Below are positions 40,021-48,770 of a stretch of DNA of 64,000 bases, in pieces. Source of the DNA: JAEZHK01 sp040768845 (GTDB lineage Bacteria > Bacillota > Clostridia > Christensenellales > Aristaeellaceae); contig JAXGME010000006.1 of the NCBI GenBank assembly GCA_040768845.1, positions 222,125 to 286,124 of the forward strand, in the 5' to 3' direction. The notes below the pieces were generated by a model. The model saw only the letters and a program-made list of their open reading frames with translations. It had not been told where the DNA came from and ran no database searches. The position numbers and the translations under genes are program-made. How positions within the stretch are numbered: position 1 is the stretch's first letter; each line of letters begins with the position of its first letter.

Positions 40021-41112
40021 TCAGGGTCTGCGCCACTTGTCCAGCCGCTTGAGCACCGCGCGCTGGGTTTCCGGGTCGGATTCGTCGATGCAAAGCAGGA
40101 TGCCCTCCGGCGCGACCGCGTCCATGAACGCCTCCAGCTCCGAAAGGTGCAGGTCCACCACCGCGCTCTTGCCCGCCGCCTGGATGCGCTTGATCAGCGG
40201 CACCCACTGCAGGATCGGCCGGTCCTCGCCCACGCCCTGCACCCACTGGTAGGCCTGGATTTCAGGGATCTCCAGCAGCCTGTCCAGGTGGCGCGCCACG
40301 CCCTTTCCGTCCACGTGGAAGATGTTGTGGCGGAAGTGCCGGACCTCCCGGAGGATGAAGGGCAGCGCGAATTCCTCGAACATCGCCGGGGAGATCATCG
40401 CGCCCAGGTCGCAGCTGGGGATGTGCATGCCCTCGTAGGAGGGAATCTGCATCCAGGTGACAGAGAGCTGCCCGTTGGCCTTCAGCACCTGGTGGAACTC
40501 GTCCATCAGCGGGAAGAAGGGGTCAAAGCACTTCTGCGTGACGGCCTTCACGTAGTCGGGGTCGTCCGCGATCTGAAAGAACAGCTCCTCCGTGCCCATC
40601 AGCGCGTCCGCGCAGTCAAAGCTGGGATGGACGTCCGTGTAGCCCACCAAAAACTTGCCCCGGCAGGCGGAAAGGGCTGCGTCCGTCAGCTCATTCAGCT
40701 TTTTCAGGTACTCGCTCTCCGGGTCGAAGGCGAGGGTTTCGAGATCCTCCAGCCCGGAAAGGCAGGGCTTGGCCCAGGAGGTGACGTCGCCGAATTCCAG
40801 CCTGGCGCCCAGCATTCCGGCAAACACGTTGGGCCCCAGGTTGGGCCAGAACAGCGGGAACGTTTCGCCCAGATAGCTGCCCTTTTCGACGGTCTTCAGA
40901 CAGCGTTCCACCTGGTATCCGGCGTCGTACCACCGGTCCTTGAGGGTGGGCCAGCGGGCGGCGTCGTCCGCCAGGTCAAACTCCGCGTTGTGGGCGGAGA
41001 AGCGCACCGGCACGCGGTCCAGCACCTTGTGGTCGTACCAGGCGTAGATGCGCTCCATGCACCGGACAAAGTCGGGCTTTTTTTCCAGCCCGGGATCAAA
41101 AAATGTCGTCAT
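40021..41112 (-). CDS. URO-D superfamily protein, function unknown (second copy type)
   Basis: A 363-residue TIM-barrel protein distantly related to uroporphyrinogen decarboxylase/MtaA. Visible segments are VPVRFSAHNAEFDLADD, WMQIPSYEGMHIPSCDLG, the MISPAMFEEFALPFI motif, FHVDGKGVARHLDRLL and QWVQGVGEDRP. Zinc ligands of the MtaA type are not evident (HVD in place of HxC). It belongs to a different subgroup from the first URO-D-like protein in this window. It lies 13 nt downstream of a ribose-type permease in the same operon, so a role in metabolism of the imported compound is likely but not known. Confidence 0.82.
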   Translation of the reverse strand: MTTFFDPGLEKKPDFVRCMERIYAWYDHKVLDRVPVRFSAHNAEFDLADDAARWPTLKDRWYDAGYQVERCLKTVEKGSYLGETFPLFWPNLGPNVFAGMLGARLEFGDVTSWAKPCLSGLEDLETLAFDPESEYLKKLNELTDAALSACRGKFLVGYTDVHPSFDCADALMGTEELFFQIADDPDYVKAVTQKCFDPFFPLMDEFHQVLKANGQLSVTWMQIPSYEGMHIPSCDLGAMISPAMFEEFALPFILREVRHFRHNIFHVDGKGVARHLDRLLEIPEIQAYQWVQGVGEDRPILQWVPLIKRIQAAGKSAVVDLHLSELEAFMDAVAPEGILLCIDESDPETQRAVLKRLDKWRRP

Positions 41113-41125
41113 GCTTCCTCCCTTC

Positions 41126-42097
41126 TCACGCGGCCGCGCGGCCCTTCGACTTGGCCTTGATGTCCACCGCCACCGCCACCAGCAGCACGAGCCCCTTGAC
41201 CACCCGCTGCCAGTACTCGCTCACGTTCATCATCATCATGCCGTTGGCCAGCACACCCATGAACACCACGCCGATGATCACCTTGCCCAGCTTGCCCTCG
41301 CCGCCGGACACCGACACGCCGCCCAGCACCACCGCGGTGATGATGTCCATCTCGTAGCCGTCGCCGGAGCTGGGCTGGCCGCTGTTGATGCGCGAGGTCA
41401 GGATCAGCCCCGCCAGCGCCCCCAGAAGGCCCACCAGCATATACATCTTGTACAGTTCCTTCTTTACGTTGACGCCCGACAGCCGGGCCGTTTCCACGTT
41501 GCCGCCGATGCCATAGATCCTGCGGCCAAAGGGCGTCCGGCCCAGCAGCACGTAGCCGAAGGCGAACACCGCGATCATGATCAGCGAGGAGATCGGGAAG
41601 ATTCCGATCGTGCCCTGCCCCAGCACCTTGAACGCTTCCGGAATGCCGTAGACCGGCATGCCGCCGGTGATCAGATACACCGCGCCGCGCAGCGAGATCA
41701 TCATCGCCAGCGTGGTGATCATCGGCGGAATCTTCAGATAGTTGATGCAGGTGGCGTTGGCAAAGCCGATCGCCACGCCCAGCGCCAGCGCCGTCAGCGC
41801 GGAAAGCCATATGGGCAGGCCGCCGCTCATCATGACGGCGGCGATGGCCGAGGTGAGCCCGATCACCGAGCCGATGGAAAGATCGATGCCACCGGTCAGG
41901 ATGACCATGGTCATGCCCACGGCGCAGATGCCCACCACGGAAATCTGGCGCACGATGTTGGTAAAGTTCCGGGCGCTCAGAAAGGACTTGGTGGACAGGG
42001 AAAAGAACACGATCATGGCGATCAGCGTCAGGATGATGCCCATGTCGTTCCAGTTGATCCGGCTCTTCCGGACGGGTCTTGCCTCAATACCGGTCAC
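41126..42097 (-). CDS. Ribose-type sugar ABC transporter permease
   Basis: A 323-residue BPD_transp_2 membrane permease with the VILTGGIDLSIGSVIGL motif near residue 70 and GGVSVSGGEG late in the chain. A single permease is encoded here, so it probably acts as a homodimer, as RbsC does. It starts with GTG at 42097, 6 nt after the ATPase stop. The first 20 residues are basic and cytosolic. Confidence 0.94.
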   Translation of the reverse strand: MTGIEARPVRKSRINWNDMGIILTLIAMIVFFSLSTKSFLSARNFTNIVRQISVVGICAVGMTMVILTGGIDLSIGSVIGLTSAIAAVMMSGGLPIWLSALTALALGVAIGFANATCINYLKIPPMITTLAMMISLRGAVYLITGGMPVYGIPEAFKVLGQGTIGIFPISSLIMIAVFAFGYVLLGRTPFGRRIYGIGGNVETARLSGVNVKKELYKMYMLVGLLGALAGLILTSRINSGQPSSGDGYEMDIITAVVLGGVSVSGGEGKLGKVIIGVVFMGVLANGMMMMNVSEYWQRVVKGLVLLVAVAVDIKAKSKGRAAA

Positions 42098-42103
42098 AAT
42101 CGA

Positions 42104-43588
42104 TCACACTCCCGAAGCGAACTTGAGAACGGCTTCCTGCGTGGCTTCCTCCCGGGTCAGCTCCCCGGCGACGCGGCCCTCGTGCATGACGATCACCCGG
42201 TCGGACATGCCCAGAAGCTCCGGCATTTCCGAGGAGATCATCACCACCGCCTTGCCCTCGTCGGCCAGGTCGTTCATCAGCCGGTAGATCTCCTGCTTGG
42301 CGCCCACGTCGATGCCACGGGTGGGCTCGTCAAAGAAGATCACGTCGCATTTCATCAGGAGCCACTTGGCCAGGATCACCTTTTGCTGGTTGCCGCCAGA
42401 CAGGTTGCGCACCAGCTGCTGCGCCGACGGCGTCTTGATGGCGAGCTTTCGGATCTGCGCGTCGCACAGCGCCGCGCCCTCGCCCTTTTTGATCAGCCCC
42501 AGCCGGTTGACGAGGCGGGGATAAAACGAAAAGAGGATGTTGTCCTGAATGGTCATGTTGAGAAAGAGGCCCAGCTGCTTCCGGTCCTCGGAGAGGTAGA
42601 CGATGCCGTTTTTGATCGCGTCGGTGGGCGAAGTGATCTTCACCGGCTTTCCGCCCAGCAGGATCTCGCCGGACAGCACCCGGTCCGCGCCGAACACCGC
42701 CCGCGCCGTTTCGGTGCGCCCCGCGCCCACCAGGCCCGCAAAGCCCAGCCGCTCGCCCCGGTAGGCGGTGAAGGACACGTCCTTGAGCATGGCGGTATTG
42801 AGGTTTTTCACCGTCAGCGCGGCCTCGCCCCGCCGCGCGCGGGTTTCGGGGTAGGATTCGGTCAGTTCCCGGTTGACCATGTGGCGGATCAGGTCATTTT
42901 TGCAGGTGTCGCACACCCGCATCGATTGGACCAGCCGCCCGTCGCGGAACACCGAAACCTCGTCGCACAGCTCAAAGACCTCCTCCAGCCGGTGGGAAAT
43001 GTAGAGGATGGCCAGGTTTTCCCGCTTCATCGTCCGCACGATGTCAAAAAGATACTTGAGCTCGTTTGCGGTCAGCGGCGCGCTGGGCTCGTCCAGAATC
43101 AGCACCTTGACCGTGCGGGAGAGCGACTTTGCGATCTCCACCAGCTGCTGGTAGCCCACCGTCAGGTCCTTCACCAGCGTCTTGGGGTCTATTTTGACGC
43201 CCAGCCTGTCGAGCACCGCGCGGGAGCCCCGCTCGATGGCCGAAAAGTCGATCATGCCGTGCTTTTTGGGGTAGCGGTTGTAGAAGATATTCTCCGCCAC
43301 GCTCAGGTGCTTGAGCAGATTCAGCTCCTGATAGATCGCGGAGATGCCCATCTCCAGCGCCTTTTCGGGGTTCATGCCCTCCACCTTTTGGCCCTCAAAC
43401 CAGATTTCGCCCCGGCTGGGCGCGACCGCGCCGGTGATGATTTTGATGAAGGTGGACTTGCCCGCGCCGTTTTCGCCGACGATGGCGTGCACCGTACCCC
43501 GGCGGAAGCCCAGCGACACGTCGTCAAGCGCCACCACGCCCGGGTAGATTTTGGTGATGCCCTTCAGTTCCAGAATCGGCCTGTCCAT
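42104..43588 (-). CDS. Ribose-type sugar ABC transporter ATPase (RbsA family)
   Basis: A 494-residue tandem ATPase. Domain 1 has Walker A GENGAGKST, signature-region LTVGYQQLVEIAKSL and Walker B LILDEPSAPL. Domain 2 has GLVGAGRTE, signature LSGGNQQKV and VIFFDEPTRGIDVG. The ATG at 43588 has GAGGAA at good spacing; a GTG three codons upstream is possible. It follows the binding-protein gene after a hairpin and precedes the permease. Confidence 0.95.
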   Translation of the reverse strand: MDRPILELKGITKIYPGVVALDDVSLGFRRGTVHAIVGENGAGKSTFIKIITGAVAPSRGEIWFEGQKVEGMNPEKALEMGISAIYQELNLLKHLSVAENIFYNRYPKKHGMIDFSAIERGSRAVLDRLGVKIDPKTLVKDLTVGYQQLVEIAKSLSRTVKVLILDEPSAPLTANELKYLFDIVRTMKRENLAILYISHRLEEVFELCDEVSVFRDGRLVQSMRVCDTCKNDLIRHMVNRELTESYPETRARRGEAALTVKNLNTAMLKDVSFTAYRGERLGFAGLVGAGRTETARAVFGADRVLSGEILLGGKPVKITSPTDAIKNGIVYLSEDRKQLGLFLNMTIQDNILFSFYPRLVNRLGLIKKGEGAALCDAQIRKLAIKTPSAQQLVRNLSGGNQQKVILAKWLLMKCDVIFFDEPTRGIDVGAKQEIYRLMNDLADEGKAVVMISSEMPELLGMSDRVIVMHEGRVAGELTREEATQEAVLKFASGV

Positions 43589-43619
43589 GCGATTCACTTC
43601 CTCATGCGGTGAAACTATT

Positions 43620-43646
43620 CGGGGGCCGATGTTCCATCGACCCCCG
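43620..43646 (-). other. Intercistronic hairpin after the binding-protein gene
   Basis: Arms CGGGGGTCGATG and CATCGGCCCCCG pair with one mismatch around a 3-nt loop, between the binding-protein stop and the ATPase start. It has no T run. It probably sets the ratio of binding protein to transporter mRNA. Confidence 0.5.
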
Positions 43647-43667
43647 CCCTTGGCCGGCCCTTCCCGG

Positions 43668-44633
43668 TCAGTCAGTCACGTACTCGGAGATGTTGGCCTT
43701 GGTGACGGCCTTCATGCTGTAGGGGATCTTGTCGGCGATGGGGCCGCTGGCGATGACCTTTTCCACGATGTCCAGCACCTCGCCGCCCTTCTGGGCCGGC
43801 TGGATGTCCACGGTGCCCTTGTACATGGTGTCCTCGGAGATCAGCTTCAGGGGCTCCTCCAGCGCGTCGAGGCCCACGATGCAGGTGTTGGCCGGGGTGT
43901 GCTCCTTGTGCTGCAGGCAGGCTTCGTACACGCCCAGCGCGCCGGAGTCGTTGATGCAGATGAACACGGAGATCTCCGGGTTGGCGGTCAGCGCGGTTTC
44001 GGCCAGGTTGAAGCCCTCGTCGGCGTTGGCGGCGTTCTGCTCGTAGACGAACACGATTTCGTGGTCGCCGGTGTAGGCGTCGACGATGCCGGCCTTGAGG
44101 CCCTCGGCGCGGTCGATGACCGACTTGATCATGTCGTACCGGGCGACCACGACCTCGATCTTGCCATCGGCGTCCAGCACCTCGTCAATGGTGCCGTCGG
44201 CGTCCTTGGAATTGAGCCATTCGCCGGCGATCACGCCGCCCATGTGGCCGTACTCAAATTCGTCGATGCCGTAGAAGGCATCGCTGCCGCGCACTTCCTG
44301 GTCCAGGCTGACCACCACGATGCCCGCCTCCTTGGCGGCCTTCACCGCGTCCACCGGGGCTTCCTGGTCGACGGGGCTGATGATGATGGCGTCCACGCCC
44401 TGGGCGATGAAGTCTTCAATGTGGCTGACGTGCTTGGAGGCGTCCGCCGCCGCGTCGGACACGATCAGGTCCACGCCGCGGTCCTTGGCCGCCACCTTCA
44501 TGCCCTCGACGATGGAAACGAAATAGGCGTTTTCCATGCTCTGCACGGTGTAGCCCACGGTCAGGCCCTGCGCCGCGGCGGCGAGCCCCAGCGACAGGCA
44601 CAGTACCAACGCCAGCGATACCAGTTTCTTCAT
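43668..44633 (-). CDS. Sugar-binding protein of the ribose-type transporter (RbsB/XylF-like)
   Basis: A 321-residue type I binding-fold protein with a signal peptide (MKKLVSLALVLCLSLGLAAA) and no proper lipobox. The mature chain opens LTVGYTVQSMENAYF and has the hinge-region motif VDAIIISPVDQEAPVDAVK. Later, IDEVLDADGKIEVV and ICINDSGALGVYEAC place it in the Peripla_BP_4 group. The ATG at 44633 has GGAGG upstream; the frame above it covers the promoter. It is the first gene of an operon of binding protein, ATPase, permease, URO-D-like protein and the 49-residue ORF. Confidence 0.93.
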   Translation of the reverse strand: MKKLVSLALVLCLSLGLAAAAQGLTVGYTVQSMENAYFVSIVEGMKVAAKDRGVDLIVSDAAADASKHVSHIEDFIAQGVDAIIISPVDQEAPVDAVKAAKEAGIVVVSLDQEVRGSDAFYGIDEFEYGHMGGVIAGEWLNSKDADGTIDEVLDADGKIEVVVARYDMIKSVIDRAEGLKAGIVDAYTGDHEIVFVYEQNAANADEGFNLAETALTANPEISVFICINDSGALGVYEACLQHKEHTPANTCIVGLDALEEPLKLISEDTMYKGTVDIQPAQKGGEVLDIVEKVIASGPIADKIPYSMKAVTKANISEYVTD

Positions 44634-44669
44634 AAAATTGACCTCCTGCCGGTTTTTCTGTCCTTCAAC

Positions 44670-44698
44670 AGTATAAAATGGAGCGCGGACGCGCTCAA
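44670..44698 (-). promoter_or_regulatory. Promoter with inverted-repeat operator for the ribose-type operon
   Basis: TTGAGC (44693-44698), a 17-nt spacer and TATACT (44670-44675) on the minus strand. The spacer is filled by the inverted repeat GAGCGCG-TC-CGCGCTC (44681-44696). This placement suggests a repressor or activator site. Confidence 0.65.
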
Positions 44699-44744
44699 TC
44701 AACTTTCATATGATGGTCTTTCATTTTGATACGAACCGCACCTT

Positions 44745-45863
44745 TCAGGGCTTCGGGCCGAACGCCTCGCGGTACTGCGACACCGTCATGCCCGCAAAGC
44801 GCTTGAAGAGCGTGGAAAAGTAGGTGGGGTTGTCGTAGCCCACCTTGTAGGCGATCTCATAGGTCTTCATGTCGGTGTTGGTCAAAAGCAGCTGCGCCTG
44901 CTCCATCCGCACCTTGAGCAGGTAGTCGCTGAAGCTGTCGCCGGTGTACTTGACGAACACCGCGCTGAAATAGCTGGGGCTGAGCCCCGCGTGCGCCGCC
45001 GCGTCCTTCAGGCGCAGCGACGCGCGGCCGTAGTGGGCCTCGATAAAGCGGCAGGCGGACTGGACCAGCCCCCTCACGTCCCGCGACCGCTCGGCCGCCT
45101 CCTCCGCGACGGACTCCAGCCGGGCCTGGACGAGCGCCAGCGCGTCCTCCATCCGCCGGCATTGCATCGCGTCTTTCTGCAGCGCGACCAGCGCTTCCCG
45201 CTGCGCCGGCGACAGTTCGCCGCTGTCGGCCAGGCGGCCCGCCAGCATGCCCAGCGCCGACACCAGGAATACGAAGGAGCCGCCGCTGACCGCCTCCAGG
45301 TTGGCCTTCAGCCGCGCCACATCCCCGGCGATCTCCTGGGGACTGCCCAGGAGTGTCACCCGCGCCAGGTGTTCAATGACGCCCGGATTCAGCGCGCCGC
45401 TGGCCCGGTAGTAGTCCTCCACCGAGCGCGCGCCCAGCTCGTCCATGCGGCGGCGGATGCCCATGAGGTCCGCCTCCCGGGACCTCTCCCGGTCCAGCGC
45501 GGCGGTCACCCGGCGAAAGACCTCCGAAAGCTGGTCAAGGTCGATGGGCTTGACCAGGTAGTCCTCCACGCCCATGCGCACCGCGTGCTGCGCAAAGCCG
45601 AACTCCTCGTAGGCGCTCATGATCACGAGCCGCGTTCCGGGGAATTCGGCGCGCGCGCGCCGCGTCAGCTCCAGCCCGTCCATGCGGCCCATCTTGATGT
45701 CGGTCAGCAGGATATCGGCGGGGGCGCGGCGCATGGCTTCCAGCGCGGCGGCGCCGTCGGTGACCGCCGCGGCCACGCAAACGCCCAGCGCACGCCAGTC
45801 AAAGGCGGTGGCGAGCCCTTCCAGCAGCACCTCGTCGTCATCCGCGATCACCAGGCTAAACAT
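44745..45863 (-). CDS. YesN-type response regulator with AraC domain
   Basis: A 372-residue regulator. The receiver (about 1-120) has LVIADDDEVLLEG, a phosphoacceptor Asp in ILLTDIKMGRMDG and Lys in YLVKPIDLD. A long middle region (about 125-265) with helical character follows, then the AraC domain (about 270-370), ending MTVSQYREAFGPKP. It overlaps the kinase stop by 8 nt. Its gene ends 112 nt before the binding-protein start of the next operon, which it may activate. Confidence 0.92.
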   Translation of the reverse strand: MFSLVIADDDEVLLEGLATAFDWRALGVCVAAAVTDGAAALEAMRRAPADILLTDIKMGRMDGLELTRRARAEFPGTRLVIMSAYEEFGFAQHAVRMGVEDYLVKPIDLDQLSEVFRRVTAALDRERSREADLMGIRRRMDELGARSVEDYYRASGALNPGVIEHLARVTLLGSPQEIAGDVARLKANLEAVSGGSFVFLVSALGMLAGRLADSGELSPAQREALVALQKDAMQCRRMEDALALVQARLESVAEEAAERSRDVRGLVQSACRFIEAHYGRASLRLKDAAAHAGLSPSYFSAVFVKYTGDSFSDYLLKVRMEQAQLLLTNTDMKTYEIAYKVGYDNPTYFSTLFKRFAGMTVSQYREAFGPKP

Positions 45864-47679
45864 CGTCCGCCCCCTCCCCGTCGATGGTGATGGTCACCCG
45901 CGTGCCCTCGCCGGGCGCGCTGTCGATCTCCATGCGGCACCTGTCCCGGAAGAACAGCCTGAGCCGCTCAAGGACGTTGATCAGCCCGTAGCTGTCGCGG
46001 CTGGCGACGTCGTTCGCCGCCATCTGCGCCCGGAGCCGGCCGAGCTGCTCCGGCGGCATGCCCAGGCCGTCGTCGGTCACCCGGATGCGCGCGCCCGTGT
46101 CCGTCCGCTCGCAGACCAGCTCAATCCGCCCCGGCCCGTCCTTGGCCTTGATGCCGTGGTAGATGGCGTTTTCGATCAGCGGCTGCAAAATCAGCTTGGG
46201 CACCTCCATGCCGCTGAGCGACGGGTCCACCGTGGCCTCGCAGGAAAGGCGCGTCTTGTAGCGGAAGGTCTGGATGGTCATGTAGCTTTCGACGTTCGCC
46301 ACCTCCTGCGCGAGGGAGATGGTGTCCCGGCCCTTGTTGAGCCCGGTCTTGAAAAAGGTGGTCAGCGCGGTCAGCATGGTCACGGCGTCGTCGTTTTTCT
46401 TCATGCGCACCAGCCACAGGATGGAGTCCAGCGCGTTGTAGAGAAAGTGCGGGTTGATCTGCGCCTGCAAAAGCAGCAGCTCGTACTTTCTGCGGGCGGT
46501 CTGCTCCGTGATGATGCGCGCCATCAGCTCCTTGATGTGGCGCACCATTTTGTTGAACTGGTCGGAAAGGTCGCCGATCTCGTCGTTCCGGGCTTTGGGA
46601 AACACCACGTCGAAGTTGTCCTCCCGCACCTGGTGCACGGACTCATTGAGGGTAAGGATCGGACGGGTGATGGTGCCGGCGGCGGCCCCCGCCGCCAGCA
46701 TCGCCATTACGGACAGCGCCAGAATGCCCACGATCAGCGCGCACATGACCACGATCGGCGCGCGGAAGAGCTGAAGGTAGGGCACCGCGGAGACCAGAAT
46801 CCAGTTGTTGGCGGCGACGGTCTTGTAGGCGAGCGCGTAGCCGCCGGCGCGCAGAAAGCCGTCGCCCTTGAAGTCGTCCCTCCAGTAGGTGACGGCGCCC
46901 ATGGTGTCCCGCACGTAGCCGGGCTTCTCGTCGGACGCGGCCAGCACCCGCACGCCCTCCGGCTCCATCACCATCGCCACGTCGTTTTCAAACTGCTCCA
47001 CGCGCTCGCCGACGATGGTCATCTCCAGGCTCGGGTCGATGATGTAGAACTGCCGGTCGTCGGAGCGCGCGTCCTCGAGCGCGTCGCTCACCTGGATCTC
47101 CACCAGCACGGCGCCCAGCGCCCGCCCGGTGGACTTGGCGCGGATCGGCACGCCCAGGGCCACGTATTCGCCCCGGACGCTGCGCACCACGCGGGACCGG
47201 CCGCCCAGCGCAAACCACAGCGCGTCGTCCGCCCGCAGAATGGCCTCGTACCAGTCCTCGTCCCGGTAGTCCTCCCGCAGAAAGGAGAAGGGGCCGCTTT
47301 TGAACAGCGCGCCGTTTTCCGCCACCACGTACATCTGGATGCGCCGGTCAAAATACCGGGAGATGTAGGTCAGCTCGTTGTCCAGCATCAGCTCCCGAAG
47401 GTACCGCTCCGACGGGGCCGCCGCGCCGCGGCTCAGCGCGCCGATGACCTCCTCGTCCTCACTGGCGGACTTGCCGATCTGGTAGGCCTCCTCCAGCACC
47501 TGGTCCAGCGCGTCCCGGGCGTGGCTCAGGGTGGCGTCCAGCTCCTCCCGGCTGGCGCTCCAGGCGCTGGTGGCGATGTAGGCGGTCAGGATGGAGCAAA
47601 AGAGGATCACCGGAATCAGCGAAAACGCCGACAGGTAGTTGCGCAGGCGTTCCCGGATCAGAAGGCGGCGCTTGCCCAT
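45856..47679 (-). CDS. YesM-type sensor histidine kinase partnered with a binding protein
   Basis: A 607-residue membrane kinase. The first helix is at about 20-42, an extracellular Cache-like domain at about 43-300, the second helix at about 305-335 and HAMP (TITRPILTLNESV) near 340. The phosphoacceptor is in LQAQINPHFLYNALDSI (about 415), the N-box is QPLIENAIYHGI and the G-box is VTDDGLGMP. Its ATG lies 2 nt after the stop of a sugar-binding protein gene that has no transporter of its own. This suggests a binding protein-kinase-regulator sensory set. Confidence 0.92.
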   Translation of the reverse strand: MGKRRLLIRERLRNYLSAFSLIPVILFCSILTAYIATSAWSASREELDATLSHARDALDQVLEEAYQIGKSASEDEEVIGALSRGAAAPSERYLRELMLDNELTYISRYFDRRIQMYVVAENGALFKSGPFSFLREDYRDEDWYEAILRADDALWFALGGRSRVVRSVRGEYVALGVPIRAKSTGRALGAVLVEIQVSDALEDARSDDRQFYIIDPSLEMTIVGERVEQFENDVAMVMEPEGVRVLAASDEKPGYVRDTMGAVTYWRDDFKGDGFLRAGGYALAYKTVAANNWILVSAVPYLQLFRAPIVVMCALIVGILALSVMAMLAAGAAAGTITRPILTLNESVHQVREDNFDVVFPKARNDEIGDLSDQFNKMVRHIKELMARIITEQTARRKYELLLLQAQINPHFLYNALDSILWLVRMKKNDDAVTMLTALTTFFKTGLNKGRDTISLAQEVANVESYMTIQTFRYKTRLSCEATVDPSLSGMEVPKLILQPLIENAIYHGIKAKDGPGRIELVCERTDTGARIRVTDDGLGMPPEQLGRLRAQMAANDVASRDSYGLINVLERLRLFFRDRCRMEIDSAPGEGTRVTITIDGEGADDV

Positions 47680-47681
47680 CG

Positions 47682-48602
47682 TCAGTACCCCCGCCGGTAG
47701 GGGTCCGCCGCGCGGGCGACCGAGCCCCGCACCAGGCGCAGCGCCTGCACCGGCTCGCCCGCCCTGTCCGCCTCGATCGCTTCCAGCACGGCGTCGGCAA
47801 AATAGGGCGTCACCTGAACGCAGGCCGCCAGCCGCCCGGCGGCGAGGGCGCGCATGGCATCGTCCGAGCCGCCGATGGACACCACCGGGATGGACCGCGC
47901 CCCCTCCAGCGAAAACAGCGCGCCCACCGCGCCGAGGCCCTCCTCATCGCTGTGGCCGAAGACGGCGTCAAACCCCGCGCCGTTTTGCTCATAGAACCGG
48001 AGCAGCTCCTGCTGCGCGGCCTCGCGGCTGAACGAGCCGGACACCACGCCCGCAATCTGCAGGTTCTCGTACCCGCACAGCGCGTCCCGGAAGCCCTTGG
48101 CAAAGCCGTTGGTGGTGGAGGCGCCCGCCTCCCCCTGGATCTCCAGAATTTTTGCCGCGCGATCGCCCAGGCGCTCCGCCAACGCCGCCGCGCACGCGCC
48201 GCCCGCCCACTCGGCGTCCACGCCGACGGCCGCGAGCACATCCTCCGCCCGGGCGTCGGTGGACAGCCTGTCCACCAGGATCACCCCGATCCCCGCCTCC
48301 GCCGCGGCGCGGATGGCCCCGCCCAGCCCCACCGCCTTGACCGCCGCCACGACCAGGTAGTCCGGCCGGTCCTCGATCAGCCGATGGATGTCGGAAATCT
48401 GCCGGGAGAGCCGGTGGTCGGCGCTGAGCATCGTGACGCGATGGCCGGCCTGCTCCGCCCGGTCCATCAGATCCGACGCGATGGCCACCGACCGCGCGGT
48501 GTCCAGATCGGACATGGAGATGGCGATGTCCGCCCCCGGCGCGGCGAGCGCCGCCGGCGCCATGGCTGCCAACAGCAGGATGCAAACGAGAAAACGGTGC
48601 AT
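47682..48602 (-). CDS. Stand-alone sugar-binding protein, probable sensory partner of the kinase
   Basis: A 306-residue type I binding-fold protein. It has a signal peptide ending ALAAP with no lipobox and a mature start ADIAISMSDLDTA. Later segments include SRQISDIHRLIEDRPDYLVVA, a hinge-like VILVDRLS, and GHSDEEGLGAVGALF. It is diverged from the transporter binding proteins here. It opens a three-gene unit with a kinase and regulator and has no permease or ATPase. This matches the XylFII-LytS/YesN type of sugar sensing described in Clostridium. ATG at 48602 is preferred because of the GGGGGG at proper spacing. Confidence 0.85.
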   Translation of the reverse strand: MHRFLVCILLLAAMAPAALAAPGADIAISMSDLDTARSVAIASDLMDRAEQAGHRVTMLSADHRLSRQISDIHRLIEDRPDYLVVAAVKAVGLGGAIRAAAEAGIGVILVDRLSTDARAEDVLAAVGVDAEWAGGACAAALAERLGDRAAKILEIQGEAGASTTNGFAKGFRDALCGYENLQIAGVVSGSFSREAAQQELLRFYEQNGAGFDAVFGHSDEEGLGAVGALFSLEGARSIPVVSIGGSDDAMRALAAGRLAACVQVTPYFADAVLEAIEADRAGEPVQALRLVRGSVARAADPYRRGY

Positions 48603-48651
48603 TCCGGTCATCCCCCCTGCGCGCGAAATCCGAAAAAGGGCTGTCTCGGCC

Positions 48652-48660
48652 ATTATAGCA
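48652..48660 (-). promoter_or_regulatory. Extended -10 promoter of the sensory binding-protein unit
   Basis: TGCTATAAT on the minus strand is a consensus extended -10 about 50 nt before the start; the -35 region is poor. It indicates that the binding-protein/kinase/regulator genes are transcribed separately from the SDR upstream. Confidence 0.6.
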
Positions 48661-48708
48661 TTTTGGGGGGCGGGGCGCATAGGGGCCATCCCCCGGGCGG
48701 CGGCGGGC

Positions 48709-48745
48709 AAAAATTTCCGGCGCCCGCCGCAGCGGACGCCGGAAA
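48709..48745 (-). terminator. Terminator after the SDR gene
   Basis: The minus strand forms a stem of TTTCCGGCG with CGCCGGAAA around an internal GC-rich loop and is followed by TTTTT. It lies 26 nt past the SDR stop. Confidence 0.8.
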
Positions 48746-48770
48746 GCCGGGCGCCTTGGGGAACGCCCCT

